From the NCBI RefSeq assembly GCF_937997405.1, contig NZ_CALKTL010000016.1, forward strand, positions 1 to 7,568: 7,568 nt of DNA. The letters run 5' to 3'. The position numbers were made by a program, and so were the translations under genes. Every line of letters begins with the position of its first letter. Positions within the stretch are counted from its first letter, which is position 1. Positions 6,646 to 7,568 of the stretch are shown piece by piece. The stretch is from an uncultured Campylobacter sp. GTDB taxonomy: Bacteria; Campylobacterota; Campylobacteria; Campylobacterales; Campylobacteraceae. A model generated the notes under the pieces. It did no database searches and was not told where the DNA came from. It was given only the letters and a program-made list of their open reading frames with translations.

Positions 6646-6675
6646 CGAAATTCCGCTCAAATAGTAAGAATTTCG
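6646..6675. promoter_or_regulatory. Inverted repeat upstream of nikR, possible NikR operator
   Basis: CGAAATTC (6646-6653) and GAATTTCG (6668-6675) are perfect inverted copies separated by 14 bases. Read as hexamers it is GAAATT-N16-AATTTC, the same spacing as the Escherichia coli NikR site (GTATGA-N16-TCATAC), though the base sequence differs. It lies 39-68 bases upstream of the nikR start, where an autoregulatory site would be. The abundance of AAATTT-like words here makes chance possible. Confidence 0.35.
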
Positions 6676-6802
6676 CGCTAATTTGGCTTATTCTTTAAAA
6701 TTTAAAGCTCCAAGGCACCGCGCTTATTTTGAAATTTTGCTCGCGATTTCGCGTTGTATTTTAGTGCTAGCGCGATAAAATTTACCGGTGCTACGTTATT
6801 TT

Positions 6803-6905
6803 AAATTCTACCGCGAGCTTGCGTTCAAATTTTAAGAGTCGGGCGCTAAATAGCGTCTTAGCTTGGGATCTGCGCAGTATCTAGCCATGCGCCGCGGTAG
6901 AATTT
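6803..6905. repeat. 13-bp perfect inverted repeat enclosing two smaller hairpins
   Basis: AAATTCTACCGCG (6803-6815) is matched exactly by its complement at 6893-6905. Inside are a hairpin from TAAGA / TCTTA (6833-6837 / 6856-6860) with CGCTA / TAGCG (6844-6855) at its tip, and a hairpin GCGCA / TGCGC (6872-6876 / 6888-6892) that abuts the outer stem. The whole could fold as a three-way junction on either strand. No coding frame explains it. Confidence 0.55.
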
Positions 6906-6914
6906 TACATCGAT

Positions 6915-6956
6915 TGCCATAGCAGTGCGCCGTAATGCTATGGCAGACAACGGCGC
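6915..6956. repeat. 10-bp hairpin whose loop can pair downstream
   Basis: TGCCATAGCA (6915-6924) and TGCTATGGCA (6936-6945) form a perfect ten-base stem with an 11-base loop. Loop bases GCGCCGT (6927-6933) are complementary to ACGGCGC at 6950-6956, which allows a pseudoknot. No T-run follows on either strand, so it is not a standard terminator. Confidence 0.6.
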
Positions 6957-6981
6957 GCCGTTAAATTTTAAAATTTTAACG
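6949..6981. repeat. 14-bp palindrome followed by an AT-rich inverted repeat
   Basis: AACGGCGCGCCGTT (6949-6962) is a perfect palindrome. It overlaps CGTTAAA (6959-6965), which is repeated inverted as TTTAACG (6975-6981) around a nine-base AT spacer. Together with the two preceding inverted repeats this makes a tight cluster over about 180 bases. Confidence 0.55.
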
Positions 6982-7199
6982 TTTCGGCTACGACATATGA
7001 AGACGGCAAGGCATAAATTTGTTCGCTGATTTTGCGATTTTAGAAAAGCTAGCCTCGGTGGATTTTATCGCCCGTAGCGTTAGAATTTACGCAAAGAGCA
7101 GGCAGGGCGCAGAGTTCATAAATTTAGCGGCGAGATGAGACTAATAAATTTTACAAAGAGCGAGCTTAACGGCTATATTTGCGTTTTTTGTGGACGAGC

Positions 7200-7568
7200 T
7201 TAGCGCGAAATTTCGCTTAGATACGCTGCGAGCTGCCCGTATGCGATGCCGCTGTCGTTGCACGGGATCTCGCGATTTAGATGAAATTTTATCCCTCGCG
7301 CGCGCAGCTTTTCGCACGTAAGATTTAGAAGCGTCGCGTTTTGAAAGACCCCGCCGCTTAGCACGACCTCGAGCCCCGCGCCCTCCGCAAACTCCGCGAT
7401 GAAATTTGCGATGGCGTTTATAAATTTCGTCGCAGCCAAGCGCGGCTCATCGCTCAAAGCCTGCAAAAACGCCTCTTCGTAATCAATCACGTAGCATTCG
7501 CCCTCAAGGCTCGGCGCGCAAGCTCCGTTTTGCGGATTCTGATCCGCATCGGCGGCGTTTTTGCTTTC
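7200..7568 (-). CDS. hypF: Carbamoyltransferase HypF, C-terminal end (partial)
   Basis: HypF transfers the carbamoyl group from carbamoyl phosphate, through a carbamoyl-adenylate, to the C-terminal Cys of HypE. Only the last 122 residues are in the window; the rest lies beyond the right edge. The end of the Kae1-like (YrdC-linked) domain is recognisable from VVLSGGVFQNATLL and the closing CNDSGIAYGQ; the family more often reads NDGG there. The GTG at 7488-7490 is internal and is not the start, because the frame continues in phase to the window edge. The first 26 residues in the window (7491-7568) are rich in Asn, Ala, Asp, Gln and Gly and look like a low-complexity insert. Neighbours on the same strand are nikR and then hypB. 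Confidence 0.93.
   Translation of the reverse strand, partial: ESKNAADADQNPQNGACAPSLEGECYVIDYEEAFLQALSDEPRLAATKFINAIANFIAEFAEGAGLEVVLSGGVFQNATLLNLTCEKLRARGIKFHLNREIPCNDSGIAYGQLAAYLSEISR

Larger units (their letters stand above)
6608..7199. other. Gene-free stretch between hypF and nikR
   Basis: No gene is supported on either strand in these 592 bases. It holds the inverted-repeat cluster 6803-6981 and the possible NikR operator at 6646-6675. A short hairpin CGCGA / TCGCG lies at 6742-6753. I see nothing convincing between 6985 and 7199 apart from further AAATTT words, and no clear terminator for hypF. Confidence 0.55.

Noticed and set aside
6803..6945. tRNA or riboswitch of a known class
   Set aside because: Arm lengths, the missing T-loop-like sequence and the absence of a CCA-type end do not fit a tRNA, and I do not recognise a known riboswitch core such as NiCo. 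I kept it only as an unexplained structure.
1..7568. CRISPR array, insertion sequence or prophage
   Set aside because: No regularly spaced repeats, no transposase or integrase frame, and no terminal inverted repeats flanking a gene.

Overview
The window most likely comes from an epsilonproteobacterium, probably a moderate-GC Campylobacter of the C. gracilis / C. rectus / C. showae type. This is inferred from the gene content (a hyp cluster in the order known from Campylobacter, with a Helicobacter-like NikR), near-balanced base composition in the genes, and intergenic DNA packed with AAATTT words. The species call is tentative. Every gene I can support lies on the minus strand.

Layout, right to left (direction of transcription): the C-terminal end of hypF (7200-7568, cut by the window edge); a 592-base gene-free stretch holding a dense cluster of inverted repeats; nikR, the nickel-responsive repressor (6176-6607); a 751-base gene-free stretch; then hypB, hypC, hypD, hypE and hypA (5424 down to 1187). 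Next is a very AT-rich 626-base gap, and finally the first part of a TonB-dependent outer-membrane receptor (560 down to 1, cut by the window edge).

The hyp genes build the NiFe(CN)2CO centre of [NiFe]-hydrogenase. HypF and HypE make the cyanide ligands from carbamoyl phosphate. HypC and HypD assemble the Fe(CN)2CO unit. HypA and HypB insert nickel. NikR ties this to nickel supply. HypA, HypE and probably HypF carry low-complexity insertions not found in the standard family layout.

The most notable finding is at the left end. The receptor gene has a consensus sigma-70 promoter overlapped by a strong Fur-box match. Its TTG start is followed by a (CT)8 repeat inside the signal-peptide codons. 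With eight repeats, as sequenced, the frame is shifted and translation stops after 18 codons; with seven it would be open. This is the pattern of a phase-variable, iron-regulated surface receptor captured in the OFF state. The second notable item is the compact cluster of long inverted repeats between hypF and nikR, which looks like an undescribed structured RNA or regulatory element.
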